NCBI RefSeq assembly: GCF_014199395.1
Contig: NZ_JACIJM010000012.1
Location: 1-64,000, forward strand
Length of the DNA stretch: 64,000 bases
Reading direction: 5' to 3'
Origin: Yoonia ponticola
GTDB taxonomy: Bacteria; Pseudomonadota; Alphaproteobacteria; Rhodobacterales; Rhodobacteraceae
The translations under genes and the position numbers were made by a program. Position 1 is the first letter of the stretch. The number at the start of each line of letters is the position of its first letter. This document shows positions 36,876-46,320 of the stretch, piece after piece. The notes beneath the pieces are model-generated. The model was not told the DNA's origin. It saw only the letters and a program-made list of their open reading frames with translations, and made no database searches.

Positions 36876-38093
36876 CTATCCGCGTTTCGCAAACACACGA
36901 TTGTAAGCCGCCAACAGATGCGGCACTGAATGCGCCCATGACAATGCGCCAAGCACACGTGCGCGGCCCTCGCGGCCCATCCGTATGCGGGCTTCGGGAT
37001 CATCCATAAGCGTGACGATTTTTCGTGAAAAATCGATTGGGTCGTTGGCGCGTGCATAAAGCGATGCACCTTGCGCCGACACGCGCCCCTCGGTCAGGTC
37101 AAACTGCACCGTGGGTTTTTCCAACGTCATATATTCCATGACTTTGTTCATCGTGGAAATGTCATTCATCGCGTTTTTGGGATCAGGTGACACGCCGATA
37201 TCGATGCAGTTCAGCACCGCCAGCATGTCTTCACCATAAAGCGGTCCTGTGAAGGTGAAATAAGACTCTAACCCATGCGCTTTCACGTCATCCTGCACGA
37301 TGTCCAGATGCGGCCCAAAGCCCACGATCACAAAATGCACGTCGGTTTTGCCAAGCGTATTGATCAGGTGATCCGCCGCGTCCACCAACAGGTCCATGCC
37401 TTCTTGCTGCCCGATCACGCCAACGTAGCCCATCACCGTGCCCGCACCACGCCGATACGACACATCCCCCGGACCGGGCACAAAGTTGTCGAGTTTCGGC
37501 GCAGAGCGGACCACAAACACGTCCTCATCCGCCATCTTGCCACGCCGCATCGCAATCGCTTTAAAGCTTTCGTTTGTGGCAATCGACACAGAGGCCGTCG
37601 CAAATGTGATCCGTTCCCAGATCAGCATGACCTTATACAACAGGCCCTTTTTCTCGAATTTTGCTTCGAATAACTCGGGGCAGACATCGTGATGGTCAAA
37701 CAGATAGCTCACGCCCCACAGCCTGTACCACCACGCCAGAATAAAGATCAGATCGGGCGGATTGCAGCCGTGGATCACGTCGAAACCGCGCTCATGCCAG
37801 ACCACACGCGCCAGCCGGAACCATGCGCGCATCGCGTGCCAATATTCCCTTCCATAGGCCGCAGCCCCCGCATGTGCCTCTGGCGGTTCGGTGTGGCGGT
37901 AGATATGCACGCCCTCGATTTCCTCGTAGGCTTTGTCCCAGCCCTTGCCCATCGGGCAGATCACGCTGACCGTGTAGCCCGCGTTCACCAGCGTCGTGGC
38001 CTCGAGCCAGACGCGACGATCCAGCGGCACAGGCAGGTTTTCCACGACGATCAGGATGCGACGCGGGCTGGAGAATGATGGAGATATGGTCAT
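36876..38093 (-). CDS. glycosyltransferase family 4 protein
   Basis: The 405-residue protein is a GT-B retaining glycosyltransferase: VVENLPVPLDRRVWLEA in the N-terminal domain (WbuB/WbpL-neighbour type opening), FDVIHGCNPPD, and a C-terminal donor domain with VMGYVGVIGQQEGMDLLV and a KVMEYMTLEKPTV segment, the E-x7-E-like region. ATG 38093 is preferred to GTG 38102. It probably adds a sugar from a nucleotide donor to a lipid-linked intermediate of the local polymer. It stands alone on the minus strand between xrtD and yjbH. Confidence 0.87.
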   Translation of the reverse strand: MTISPSFSSPRRILIVVENLPVPLDRRVWLEATTLVNAGYTVSVICPMGKGWDKAYEEIEGVHIYRHTEPPEAHAGAAAYGREYWHAMRAWFRLARVVWHERGFDVIHGCNPPDLIFILAWWYRLWGVSYLFDHHDVCPELFEAKFEKKGLLYKVMLIWERITFATASVSIATNESFKAIAMRRGKMADEDVFVVRSAPKLDNFVPGPGDVSYRRGAGTVMGYVGVIGQQEGMDLLVDAADHLINTLGKTDVHFVIVGFGPHLDIVQDDVKAHGLESYFTFTGPLYGEDMLAVLNCIDIGVSPDPKNAMNDISTMNKVMEYMTLEKPTVQFDLTEGRVSAQGASLYARANDPIDFSRKIVTLMDDPEARIRMGREGRARVLGALSWAHSVPHLLAAYNRVFAKRG

Positions 38094-38308
38094 GTTAGGC
38101 ACTGCTTTTTATTGTTACCCCGATCCTAAAACAATTCACACATCACCGAAACAGCCCCCAACACACGACCCCGGACCTGTTGTCGGAATGCACAGCCCCC
38201 CACATCATTCAGATTTTTCGGCAAGTTTTCCCACATTTTGCCTCTGCGCCGTTTCCCATCCACCAGATATGCGCTAGTTTAGGGCAAACGAGACGACCGG
38301 AGCAGCAC

Positions 38309-40411
38309 ATGCAGATCAGGCAAATATTGGCCAGCGGGACCGCGCTGATGGCGCTTTTGGCGGGCAATACCGCAATGGGCCAAGACCTGAGCTATAATCT
38401 TTACGGTGTTCCGGGTCTGATCGACACGCCCAATGCCCGTATGGCCCCTGATGCCGAAATCGCGGCGACCATCGGTGGATTCGTTCTGCAACAACGTGGC
38501 AGTTTCACGTTCCAACTGTTGCCGAACCTGTCCGGCACGTTCCGCTATGCTGGCATCGATCAAGAAGACGGACCCGGCACCGACGGCACCTTTGACCGCA
38601 GTTTTGATCTGCGCTACCGCCTCATTCAAGAAACCGATCTGCTGCCCGATGTGGCGATTGGCTTGCAGGATTTCCTTGGCACCGGCGATCTGTCTGCCGA
38701 ATACATCGTGGCGACCAAAACCATCACCGACAGGATCGACGTGACCGCAGGTCTGGGTTGGGGGCGCTTGGGTAGCCGCGACGGCATCAGCAATCCCCTT
38801 GGCGCGTTAGACTCTTATTTTGACACGCGCCCTGTGCGTGACAAATCCGAATATGAGGAAGGTGGCACCGTCACTGGCGATTTCTTTCGCGGCGATATGG
38901 GCGTGTTTGGCGGGATCACCTACCGCTATTCCGACAAGCTGACGCTCAAGGCGGAATATTCGTCCGACGGTTATGTCTCTGAAACCGACAACGGCACGCT
39001 GGATAACCGCAGCCCGATCAACGTCGGCCTGAACTACACTTATAAACCGGGGCTGGACCTGCAGCTAGCCTATCTCTACGGGTCCGAACTGGCAGCGGGG
39101 GCCACGCTCACGCTGAACCCACGTGTGCGCCAATCACCCGGCGGGCGCGAAACAGCACCGCCCCCCGTGCGGGTCCGTCCGGCAGATTTAGCGGCAGCCG
39201 CATCATGGGGCACCGACGAGAAAACCCTTATACAGACCCTAAAAGACGCAGGAATCACGCTCAACGGCTACGACGTGACCGCCGATACCGTGGCCCGTGT
39301 GCGCTACACCAACACCACATTCCGCTCGGAGGCGCAGGCGATGGGCCGCGTCGCCCGCATCCTATCGGCGCAATTACCAGCCGCCGTGGAAACCTTTGTG
39401 TTAGAGCCGCAGCAACGCGGCATTCCCCTGCAAGCCACCACCATCCAGCGCCGTGATCTTGAAACACAGGAAAATCGGGCACGCGGGGCCGAGGCGCTTG
39501 CGCAGTCCAGCATCACCCGCGACGCAGGGCCCAGCACCGGCCTGTCCTATACGCCTGATCTGGAACCCGCCTTCACATGGGGTATTGGCCCTTATGCGAA
39601 ACTGATCGTGTTCAACGGCGATGCCCCTGTGCAAATCGACGGCGGGATCGAGTTGAAAGCGCGGTACACATTCGCCCCCAACATCATCGCCAAAGGCGTC
39701 GTGCGACAAAGCCTGCGTGACCTGCCACTGGCAGACGAGACCGAAACCGAGAACGATCTGCAAAACGTCCGCACCGACGGACGCTACTACGGTCAAGACG
39801 GTAATCCCGTGATACAGACACTGACTTTGGCCCATTACGGACGCCCCGGCGCGGACCTCTATAGCCGTGTGACCGCAGGCTACATCGAAGACATGCACGG
39901 CGGTATTTCCAGCGAACTGCTCTGGAAACCCGTCGATAGCCGCCTCGCTGTTGGTGCCGAAGTCAACTACACCGCACAGCGCGACTACGACCAGTTGTTC
40001 ACATTCCAAGACTACGACGTCGTGACCGGACACGTCTCGGGCTACTACAGCTTTGACAACGGGTTCCACGCCCAAGTCGATGTGGGCCGCTATCTGGCAG
40101 GCGACTGGGGCGCGACCTTCGGGTTGGACCGCGAATTCGACAATGGCTGGCGTGTGGGGGCATATTTCACGCTAACAGACGTGCCATTTGATGAATTTGG
40201 CGAAGGGTCATTCGACAAGGGTATCCGCATCACCGTGCCAAACGACTTCTTCATCGGCAACGCCACGCAGGACAAAGTCAACACCAACCTCCAGTCGCTG
40301 CAACGCGACGGCGGGGCGCGACTAAACGTCGATGGCAGGCTCTATGACATCGTGCGCGACGGACACACTGCCGGTCGATTTGGCGATACATTTGGACGGT
40401 TCTGGCGATGA
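38309..40411 (+). CDS. yjbH: YjbH/GfcD-family outer-membrane exopolysaccharide protein
   Basis: The 700-residue product starts with a signal peptide (cleavage near TAMG-QDLSYN, GGAG ribosome site seven bases upstream) and follows the YjbH pattern: YNLYGVPGLIDTPNARMAPDAEI, repeated beta-hairpins, and a late WRVGAYFTLTDVPFDEFGEGSFDKG. YjbH/GfcD are large outer-membrane beta-barrels found with capsule or exopolysaccharide genes. It overlaps the downstream yjbF-like lipoprotein gene by four bases. The E. coli partners YjbE and YjbG (GfcC) are not here, so this is a reduced yjb unit. Confidence 0.87.
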   Translation: MQIRQILASGTALMALLAGNTAMGQDLSYNLYGVPGLIDTPNARMAPDAEIAATIGGFVLQQRGSFTFQLLPNLSGTFRYAGIDQEDGPGTDGTFDRSFDLRYRLIQETDLLPDVAIGLQDFLGTGDLSAEYIVATKTITDRIDVTAGLGWGRLGSRDGISNPLGALDSYFDTRPVRDKSEYEEGGTVTGDFFRGDMGVFGGITYRYSDKLTLKAEYSSDGYVSETDNGTLDNRSPINVGLNYTYKPGLDLQLAYLYGSELAAGATLTLNPRVRQSPGGRETAPPPVRVRPADLAAAASWGTDEKTLIQTLKDAGITLNGYDVTADTVARVRYTNTTFRSEAQAMGRVARILSAQLPAAVETFVLEPQQRGIPLQATTIQRRDLETQENRARGAEALAQSSITRDAGPSTGLSYTPDLEPAFTWGIGPYAKLIVFNGDAPVQIDGGIELKARYTFAPNIIAKGVVRQSLRDLPLADETETENDLQNVRTDGRYYGQDGNPVIQTLTLAHYGRPGADLYSRVTAGYIEDMHGGISSELLWKPVDSRLAVGAEVNYTAQRDYDQLFTFQDYDVVTGHVSGYYSFDNGFHAQVDVGRYLAGDWGATFGLDREFDNGWRVGAYFTLTDVPFDEFGEGSFDKGIRITVPNDFFIGNATQDKVNTNLQSLQRDGGARLNVDGRLYDIVRDGHTAGRFGDTFGRFWR

Positions 40412-41064
40412 ATATTTCGATGAAAACCCTGTGTTCGAGCCTCATTCTGGCAGGTCTCACCGCCTGCGGCCCACTCTACGAGGACAGCCTCGGCAGCACG
40501 CTACTGGGGGCTGCACAATCAGCAACCGGCCTTGGCGACACCGCCGCACCAGCAGCACCCGCGATCCCGCCTGCGGTCGCAACAGCGGCACCGGGCGAAG
40601 TGCTTTTGGTCAAAATCATCGCGCGTGACGCAGTCGCACCAATGACCAAAGTCGCGCAAAACGGCCGCAACATCACATGGATCAGCCCCGGCAAAGTCAC
40701 GATGGCGTTTGAGGACGGCATTCTCGTCGGCACACGCGGGCTCACCGATGACCTGATGGGTGTAGACCCTATTGGCGTGCGCGCAGCACTTAACGCAGGC
40801 GGCGGCACAGCACGACGGCTGCAAAGTTTCCTGACCTCCGAAGACCAGATCGCAACACGCGAGTTGACCTGCACAATCACACGGGTCGGATCCGAAGACA
40901 TCCAAATCATCGGCGGCAGCCGCACAACAACAAAATTCGAAGAAGACTGCAAAGGACCAGCGCTAGAGTTCAAGAACTCGTACTGGCTGGCTGGTGGGGA
41001 CATCATCCGATCACGCCAAGCCGTGTCTGCAGGTGTGGGATTCATCCAAGCGGATCAACTCTAG
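40408..41064 (+). CDS. yjbF: YjbF/GfcB-family lipoprotein
   Basis: The 218-residue protein has a lipoprotein signal ending LAGLTAC (Cys20) and then the YjbF/GfcB domain: MTKVAQNGRNITWISPG, MAFEDGILVGTRGLTDDLMG and a YWLAGGDIIRSRQAVS ending. GfcB-like lipoproteins act with GfcD-type barrels in capsule or exopolysaccharide export in the periplasm. ATGA overlap with yjbH shows translational coupling. A double hairpin (gggggccagccccc and aaaaggtcc/ggacctttt) follows the stop. Confidence 0.85.
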   Translation: MNISMKTLCSSLILAGLTACGPLYEDSLGSTLLGAAQSATGLGDTAAPAAPAIPPAVATAAPGEVLLVKIIARDAVAPMTKVAQNGRNITWISPGKVTMAFEDGILVGTRGLTDDLMGVDPIGVRAALNAGGGTARRLQSFLTSEDQIATRELTCTITRVGSEDIQIIGGSRTTTKFEEDCKGPALEFKNSYWLAGGDIIRSRQAVSAGVGFIQADQL

Positions 41065-41098
41065 TTGAGCACCAGTTAGGGGGCCAGCCCCCGCCCTT

Positions 41099-41175
41099 CG
41101 TTCACGGCTGAAAAGGTCCACAGGACCTTTTCCAAGACGCCGCTCACCCCCCGGGATTTAGAAAAAGTCAAAGAA
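41099..41175 (-). repeat. dispersed intergenic repeat, copy B
   Basis: This is the inverted, nearly identical partner of the 77-base unit after galE (16962-17038); I count two mismatches. A hairpin aaaaggtcc-aca-ggacctttt is included. Immediately upstream, gggggccagccccc at 41079-41092 forms the likely terminator of the yjbH-yjbF unit. Confidence 0.85.
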
Positions 41176-41311
41176 ACACAAAGTGCGCCACTCAGTCGTC
41201 CACGTAAACGTCGGCAACTGAATGGCGGCTTCTTCGACTACGGTCATCCGCATCCCTGCCTGGACCGCCTGACAATGAAACACCAAGGAGGTTAATAAAT
41301 CCCGAACCTCT

Positions 41312-41363
41312 GGCTTCTTTGACTTATTGAAATCCTGGGGGGTTTGGGGGGCCAGCCCCCCAA
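41312..41363 (+). repeat. dispersed intergenic repeat, partial copy D with terminator hairpin
   Basis: ggcttctttgac followed by ttattgaaatcctgggggg matches the first half of copy A with several changes. ttggggggc/gccccccaa (41344-41363, two-base loop) is a strong hairpin just beyond the 3' end of the minus-strand GT2 gene and probably terminates it. Confidence 0.7.
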
Positions 41364-41378
41364 CACTGGCGACGGATG

Positions 41379-42323
41379 TTAATCCGGCGCAAAACCGTTC
41401 TGCCACTCGGCCCGCCGCGTCCAGACCTGATACCACTCGGCCGCCTTTTTACGCCGCGCAGCACCGCCAACGACAGCCAAAGCAATCGCCCGCGACAATG
41501 GCCAGAACCGCAGCAACTGCCGCCCCAGACCGCGACTGATCATCGGAAAATGCCGCTCTATCAGCGACATCTTGGCCGAGAGCAATCTTACCATTTTATC
41601 CGCCCGAACAGTGTCTGATGCGGCCCCATAATGCACGATCTCGGCCTCTGGCGTGATCATCGGCTGCAACCCGTCAGCCACCGCGCGCAGACACAGATCG
41701 GCCTCTTCGCCGTACATATGATAGATCGGATCAAACCCGCCAAGCCTGTCCCACGTGCTGCGTTTCAGCAAAAAGAAACACCCCGACACAATATCCACCT
41801 GTCGGATTTCATCACGCGGCCAATGCCCGATGTTTTCCGCATTCAACACTTCGGATCGCGGGAAGATCGCCGTCAGTCCAACCGTCCGGCAAAACAGCGA
41901 CCACAGCGTCATCCGCCCCCAGCAAGACGTTGGGTTCAGGCTGCCCTCCGCGTTAAGTGTCCGTCCGCCCCAGATCCCCGCGTCGGGGTGGTCCTCTGCA
42001 AAGGCGAGCAACTTATCCACCGCCCCGTTCAGCACCACCGTATCGGGGTTCAGCAGCAACACCATCGGCGCCACCGCATACGGCATCGCCACATGATGCG
42101 CCCGCCCAAAGCCGTGGTTTACCGTTTCCTTCAGCAACGTGACCTGCGGGAAGGCCGCAGCAATCGCCTCTGCCGACCCGTCGCTGGATGCATTGTCGAC
42201 CACGATCACCTCAAACGGTGTCGTCGTTTCCGCATAGACCGACGCGAGACAAGCCAGCGTGATGTCGCGGGTGTTGTAGCTGATCACGATGATCGACAGC
42301 AAAGGTGTTTGGGTATCAGGCAT
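41379..42323 (-). CDS. glycosyltransferase family 2 protein (rhamnosyltransferase-like)
   Basis: The 314-residue protein has the GT2 opening LLSIIVISYNTRDITLACL, VIVVDNASSDGSAEAI, and LLLNPDTVVL with the D-x-D-like NPDT typical of rhamnosyl- and related transferases of the WbbL kind. The later FFLLKRSTWDRLGGFDPIYHMYGEEADLCLRA fits too. ATG 42323 is chosen because earlier starts add residues without similarity. Given dTDP-rhamnose synthesis on the plasmid, a rhamnosyltransferase role is plausible but not proven. Confidence 0.87.
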   Translation of the reverse strand: MPDTQTPLLSIIVISYNTRDITLACLASVYAETTTPFEVIVVDNASSDGSAEAIAAAFPQVTLLKETVNHGFGRAHHVAMPYAVAPMVLLLNPDTVVLNGAVDKLLAFAEDHPDAGIWGGRTLNAEGSLNPTSCWGRMTLWSLFCRTVGLTAIFPRSEVLNAENIGHWPRDEIRQVDIVSGCFFLLKRSTWDRLGGFDPIYHMYGEEADLCLRAVADGLQPMITPEAEIVHYGAASDTVRADKMVRLLSAKMSLIERHFPMISRGLGRQLLRFWPLSRAIALAVVGGAARRKKAAEWYQVWTRRAEWQNGFAPD

Positions 42324-42437
42324 GTATCCGGCGGGCGTTGGGACTGTATCCCCCTTAGATACCGCAAAAACCACGCAGCGGCTGTGCCAAACGACACAGC
42401 CTTCCAAAACCAAAACCACGCTTGCCCAAATGTGACA

Positions 42438-43793
42438 CTAGCCGCGTAAAGCAGTCTCTAACGCGGTCAAACCTGTGGTTAATGCCTGTTGCGCCGCCTC
42501 CGCGCTGCCCGCCTCTGCGTAGAACCTGCATTCTGGCGCATTGCCCGATGGACGCAGATGCACCACCCGTCCGTCGGTCAGTGTCATGCGCAAGCCGTCG
42601 GTGCGGTCAACACTGGCCTCTGTCCCGTCGATCCCCGCAAGGAACCCCGCGCGCGCGTCCAGATCAGTGTCTAACAAGGCCACAAACGCCAATGATACCT
42701 CTGTCGGCACATTTTCGACCCGTCCTGTTGCGGTGAACCGTGCGGGCTGTCCGGCGATCATGCTGGCGACCCCCTGCCCTTTTGCCACCATCAGCGGCGC
42801 GATCAGCGGCAAAACCGCGTCGCGTGTCATCAGCGGCGATAGCCCGTTCGCAGCGAAACCCAGCAAGAAGCCCCCGTTTGCCTCGTAGCCCACAACCTTG
42901 CCGCCGCATTCCATGCCTGCAATCACATGCGGTGATCCGATCTTGGTGCGGATAACTTTATCAAAAACGCTCTCTGCGCCGGTGTTCGAGGACACGGGCG
43001 TCACGGCAATCTCGGCCCCCAGAAACGCGCCGGTGATCTGCCCCAGCACATCGCCCGGCACGACCTGACCCGCAGCATCGGTCAGCAGTGGTCTGTCCCC
43101 GTCCCCATCCAGCGACACAATCGCGTCCAGCGGATGTTCCGCCGCCCATGCGATCAGTTGCGCCCGGGTCGCGGGATCAACTGCTTCGGTATCAACGGGG
43201 ATGAATTTGTCGGACCGCCCGAGCTCGACAACCTCAGCCCCCAACCGTTCCAAAATTTGCATCAACAGATCACGGCCCACGGTCGAATGCGTGTAGACGC
43301 CAATCGTCATCCCCGCCAAAGCATCGCTACCAAAGGCGTCTACATACCGCGCCGCATAGGCAATCGGCACGGCGATATCGCGGCCACGTTTGCCCGATCC
43401 AGCGGCCATTTTAGACCCTAATGCAGCCAAAATGCCTGTCTCGTGGTCCTTTGTGATCTCGCCTGCCGGCGTATAAAACTTTAGCCCGTTGCGATCCGCC
43501 GGAATATGGCTGCCCGTGATCATCACCGCCGCCGCATCCGCATTCATCGCTGCCAGCGCCAAGGCGGGCGTCGGCACATCGCCGCAATCAACCACGTTCA
43601 CGCCCACGTCCATCGCCGCTTGCATCACCATTTGCGCGATCCGCTCGGATGATGGTCGCAAGTCACGCCCGACCCAAATCCCCGTCCCCACCGGACAGGC
43701 CGCGATAAACGCCTGCACATGATCCGCGACCAAGGCGGGCGTCAATTCCACAACAAGGCCGCGCAGGCCGCTGGTTCCAAACTTCGGAGGCAT
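42438..43793 (-). CDS. phosphohexomutase (phosphomannomutase/phosphoglucomutase family)
   Basis: From ATG 43793 (AAGGA six bases upstream; an earlier ATG at 43808 is less well placed) the protein has 451 residues. It shows FGTSGLRG at the start, the phosphoserine loop as TGSHIPADRNG (93-103, Ser95) instead of the common TASHNP, and the metal site SLDGDGDRPL, with CRFYAEAGS near the phosphate-binding end. It interconverts hexose 6- and 1-phosphates, feeding GDP-mannose or dTDP-glucose synthesis. The altered TGSHIP loop marks a distinct subgroup; mannose versus glucose preference cannot be read. Confidence 0.87.
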   Translation of the reverse strand: MPPKFGTSGLRGLVVELTPALVADHVQAFIAACPVGTGIWVGRDLRPSSERIAQMVMQAAMDVGVNVVDCGDVPTPALALAAMNADAAAVMITGSHIPADRNGLKFYTPAGEITKDHETGILAALGSKMAAGSGKRGRDIAVPIAYAARYVDAFGSDALAGMTIGVYTHSTVGRDLLMQILERLGAEVVELGRSDKFIPVDTEAVDPATRAQLIAWAAEHPLDAIVSLDGDGDRPLLTDAAGQVVPGDVLGQITGAFLGAEIAVTPVSSNTGAESVFDKVIRTKIGSPHVIAGMECGGKVVGYEANGGFLLGFAANGLSPLMTRDAVLPLIAPLMVAKGQGVASMIAGQPARFTATGRVENVPTEVSLAFVALLDTDLDARAGFLAGIDGTEASVDRTDGLRMTLTDGRVVHLRPSGNAPECRFYAEAGSAEAAQQALTTGLTALETALRG

Positions 43794-43937
43794 GGTGATC
43801 CTTTCCATATATCCCTCACACTTAGCCCAAACCGCCCCCCAATGGGAAACCGCAAATTCGAACCAAAACCGCAGCGCAATTTAACATTTCACGCTTTGAG
43901 CTAAAACACCGATAAGGTCCGCAGCCTTGCCACATTT

Positions 43938-46097
43938 GTGCCGCCGCAACTGCACAGACTGCGTCAACTGATAGGCAACCTGCTCGGGGGTGTCCGGGCG
44001 TTGTACACGGTTGCCTTTGTGCCTGAGTTTGCCCTGATCCAGATGATCCTGCGCCCTGCGGATATCGGTACATCGCGGATCACTGATCTTGCGATAGGGA
44101 CAGGTGCGCTTGGTGATGTGCTGTATAGCACGACGCGCTTTGACGGGCAGATCGACAGTTGGGATATTGCAGGCAACACGCTTGCGCCGCGCGACAGTGA
44201 CGGGTTCGCGATTGGACCGATTGCGGGCAATCAGCCGACGCTTGCGTTCTGGGACGGGCAATTACTATCGGGTGGCGGTGTGTCAGGGGGGCTGACCCTG
44301 CGCGACCTACACGCCAACGGCACGCTTGGCACGGCGAGCACACTCGGCGGCACCAACAGCTTTGCAGGGCCGCTTGTGCAGCCTGTGGTCACGACGCTGC
44401 TGGGGGGAAATACCAGTCTCCACGCAGGTATTTCCAACGATTCCGGCATTGTCCAAGTCATCATGGACCCCGCTGGCACCGTCATTAGCACCACCACGAT
44501 CAGCGACAAGGGCCGCACCGCCGCCGACCAGATCACCGCCATGGCCACCAGCATCATTGACGGTGTGACTTTCATCTTCACAGCCAGCGCCGCCGATCTC
44601 GGGATCAGCGCATGGCAGGTGCGCGACGCAGGCAACCTGACCGCGCGCGAAACATTGCGGCCTGAAACGGGGCTTTGGGTATCCAGCCCCACCGCGATTG
44701 AAGCGATCAACGTCGATGGTCAGGATTACGTGGTCATGGCCTCTGCCGGATCGGGGTCACTGACTGTGATTTCCACCGGATCGGTTGGCGAATTAGCTGT
44801 GGTCGATCATGTCATTGACGATCGCAACACCCGCTTTGACGGTGTGACGGCGCTGGCGACCACGGTCCATCAGGGTCAAACATGGGTGTTTGCGGGCGGA
44901 TCTGACGACGGCATCACCGCATTCCAAGTCCTGAACGGCGGCCGCCTGCTTGCCCGCGCTCATATCGCAGACACCACCACCATGACGCTCGCCAATATCA
45001 GCGCGCTCGCCGCCCGGTCCAACGGGACCAGCATCGACATCTTTGCAGCCTCGGCCACCGATCCTGGTCTCACGCGCCTGTCCTTGAGCATCCACGCCAA
45101 TGACGACGTCATCATCGACCCGCACGGGGCAAACACGCTCTCCGGTGGCGCGGGCGCGGACGTCTTTGTGATGGCCGCAGACGGGCAGACGGATACGATC
45201 AGCGACTTCACCCAAGGCGAAGACACGCTCGACCTGTCCGATTGGAACGGCTTGCGCAGCATCAACCAGTTGTATTTCACCGCACTCACGGGTGGCATCC
45301 AGATCACCTACGGCGACGAGATCCTGATCCTGCGCAGCGCCAATGGCACAGATATCGCGGCTTCCGGCTTTGTAGAGACTGATTTGATCGCCCCTGCCCG
45401 CATCCCGCAGATCATCACGGCAGGCACATCCGGCCCCATAACCGATGTCCCTGATTTGCCAGATCGCCCCGAACTGGGCGAACCGACACCCGACCCGATT
45501 GAACCCACGCCCACCAATGAAATCTACGGCACCCGCGATCCCGATACATTGACCGGCAGCGACGACAACGACCTGATCTATGGCATGGGCGGCAATGATC
45601 GTCTTTATGGCGGGGCGGGCGCGGATTTACTGTTCGGCGGACAAGGCAACGACCTGCTGCGTGGCGGTTCCGGCCATGATTTCCTGTTCGGCGGCGCGGG
45701 CCGCGACGATGGCTGGCAAAGCCTGACCACAGCTTTCACATCCACCAACGCCGACACGCTTGAAGGCGACGCAGGCAATGACGAACTTTACGGGCAAGCA
45801 GGCGATGACCGTCTCGATGGTGGCAGCGGTAACGATTTACTAACCGGAGGTGGGGGCCGCGACACCTTCGTGTTTCGCAGCGGACAAGATCGCGCGACCG
45901 ACTTTAACCCGATCACCGACCGGATCGCACTGGACGACGCGCTGTGGACCGGATCGCTCACCGCATCCCAGATCGTGGACCGCTTTGCTACCGACACAGG
46001 TGCGGACACCCTGCTCGACTTTGGCAGCGGCAATAGTCTGCGTTTGGATGATTTCGACGATCTTGACCTGCTCGCGGGCCAAATCGACATTTTTTGA
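43938..46097 (+). CDS. RTX calcium-binding protein with beta-propeller-like N-terminal part
   Basis: Up to 719 residues. The start is unclear: GTG 43938 gives the longest form, while ATG 44043 (ILRPADIGTS) would be 35 residues shorter; neither has a strong ribosome site. Residues ~50-400 contain repeated blade-like units (ITAMATSIIDGVTFIFTASA; VTALATTVHQGQTWVFAGG; ISALAARSNGTSIDIFAAS), suggesting a beta-propeller. A first short RTX motif (GANTLSGGAGADVFVM) precedes a Pro-rich linker and a second array (about 530-655) of GGxGxDxLx units. The C-terminus (DFGSGNSLRLDDFDDLDLLAGQIDIF) resembles that of the CAP-RTX protein at 46989. Export by a type I system is expected, but none is encoded here. 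Confidence 0.8.
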   Translation: MPPQLHRLRQLIGNLLGGVRALYTVAFVPEFALIQMILRPADIGTSRITDLAIGTGALGDVLYSTTRFDGQIDSWDIAGNTLAPRDSDGFAIGPIAGNQPTLAFWDGQLLSGGGVSGGLTLRDLHANGTLGTASTLGGTNSFAGPLVQPVVTTLLGGNTSLHAGISNDSGIVQVIMDPAGTVISTTTISDKGRTAADQITAMATSIIDGVTFIFTASAADLGISAWQVRDAGNLTARETLRPETGLWVSSPTAIEAINVDGQDYVVMASAGSGSLTVISTGSVGELAVVDHVIDDRNTRFDGVTALATTVHQGQTWVFAGGSDDGITAFQVLNGGRLLARAHIADTTTMTLANISALAARSNGTSIDIFAASATDPGLTRLSLSIHANDDVIIDPHGANTLSGGAGADVFVMAADGQTDTISDFTQGEDTLDLSDWNGLRSINQLYFTALTGGIQITYGDEILILRSANGTDIAASGFVETDLIAPARIPQIITAGTSGPITDVPDLPDRPELGEPTPDPIEPTPTNEIYGTRDPDTLTGSDDNDLIYGMGGNDRLYGGAGADLLFGGQGNDLLRGGSGHDFLFGGAGRDDGWQSLTTAFTSTNADTLEGDAGNDELYGQAGDDRLDGGSGNDLLTGGGGRDTFVFRSGQDRATDFNPITDRIALDDALWTGSLTASQIVDRFATDTGADTLLDFGSGNSLRLDDFDDLDLLAGQIDIF

Positions 46098-46320
46098 CGC
46101 CCTTACCGTATAGCATGCGCAAAACGACCCTAACTCGCCCTAAAGGCAGTGTTTTCCAGTTATTTTCCACCATCGTTTGACGTATTTTACACGTCTGAAC
46201 ACTTTTACTTTACGGCAGTTTAGCCCCCTAACACTGGACGACGCTGCGGTGCAGCATTACATTACTGGCAAGAGGGGAAATTACCGTCGGCGCGTCCGGC
46301 AGCACAAAAGGTTCAGTCCC

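Larger units (their letters stand above)
41065..41378. other. gene-free stretch made of repeat-family copies B and D
   Basis: About 314 bases between the yjbF stop and the end of the converging GT2 gene contain no believable gene. Copy B (41099-41175) and partial copy D (41312-41363) lie here in opposite orientations, each with a GGGGGCCAGCCCCC-type hairpin nearby. The middle part (41180-41300) shows nothing recognisable. Confidence 0.7.

Noticed and set aside
41158..41436. Minus-strand open frame over the repeat copies after yjbF
   Set aside because: It spans two repeat copies and the end of the GT2 gene; the sequence is better explained by the repeat family.
46177..46320. Longer N-terminus for the GNAT protein from TTG 46177
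   Set aside because: Codons such as AGG, GGA, TTA and TTT are unlike neighbouring genes, and the GNAT domain is complete from GTG 46321.
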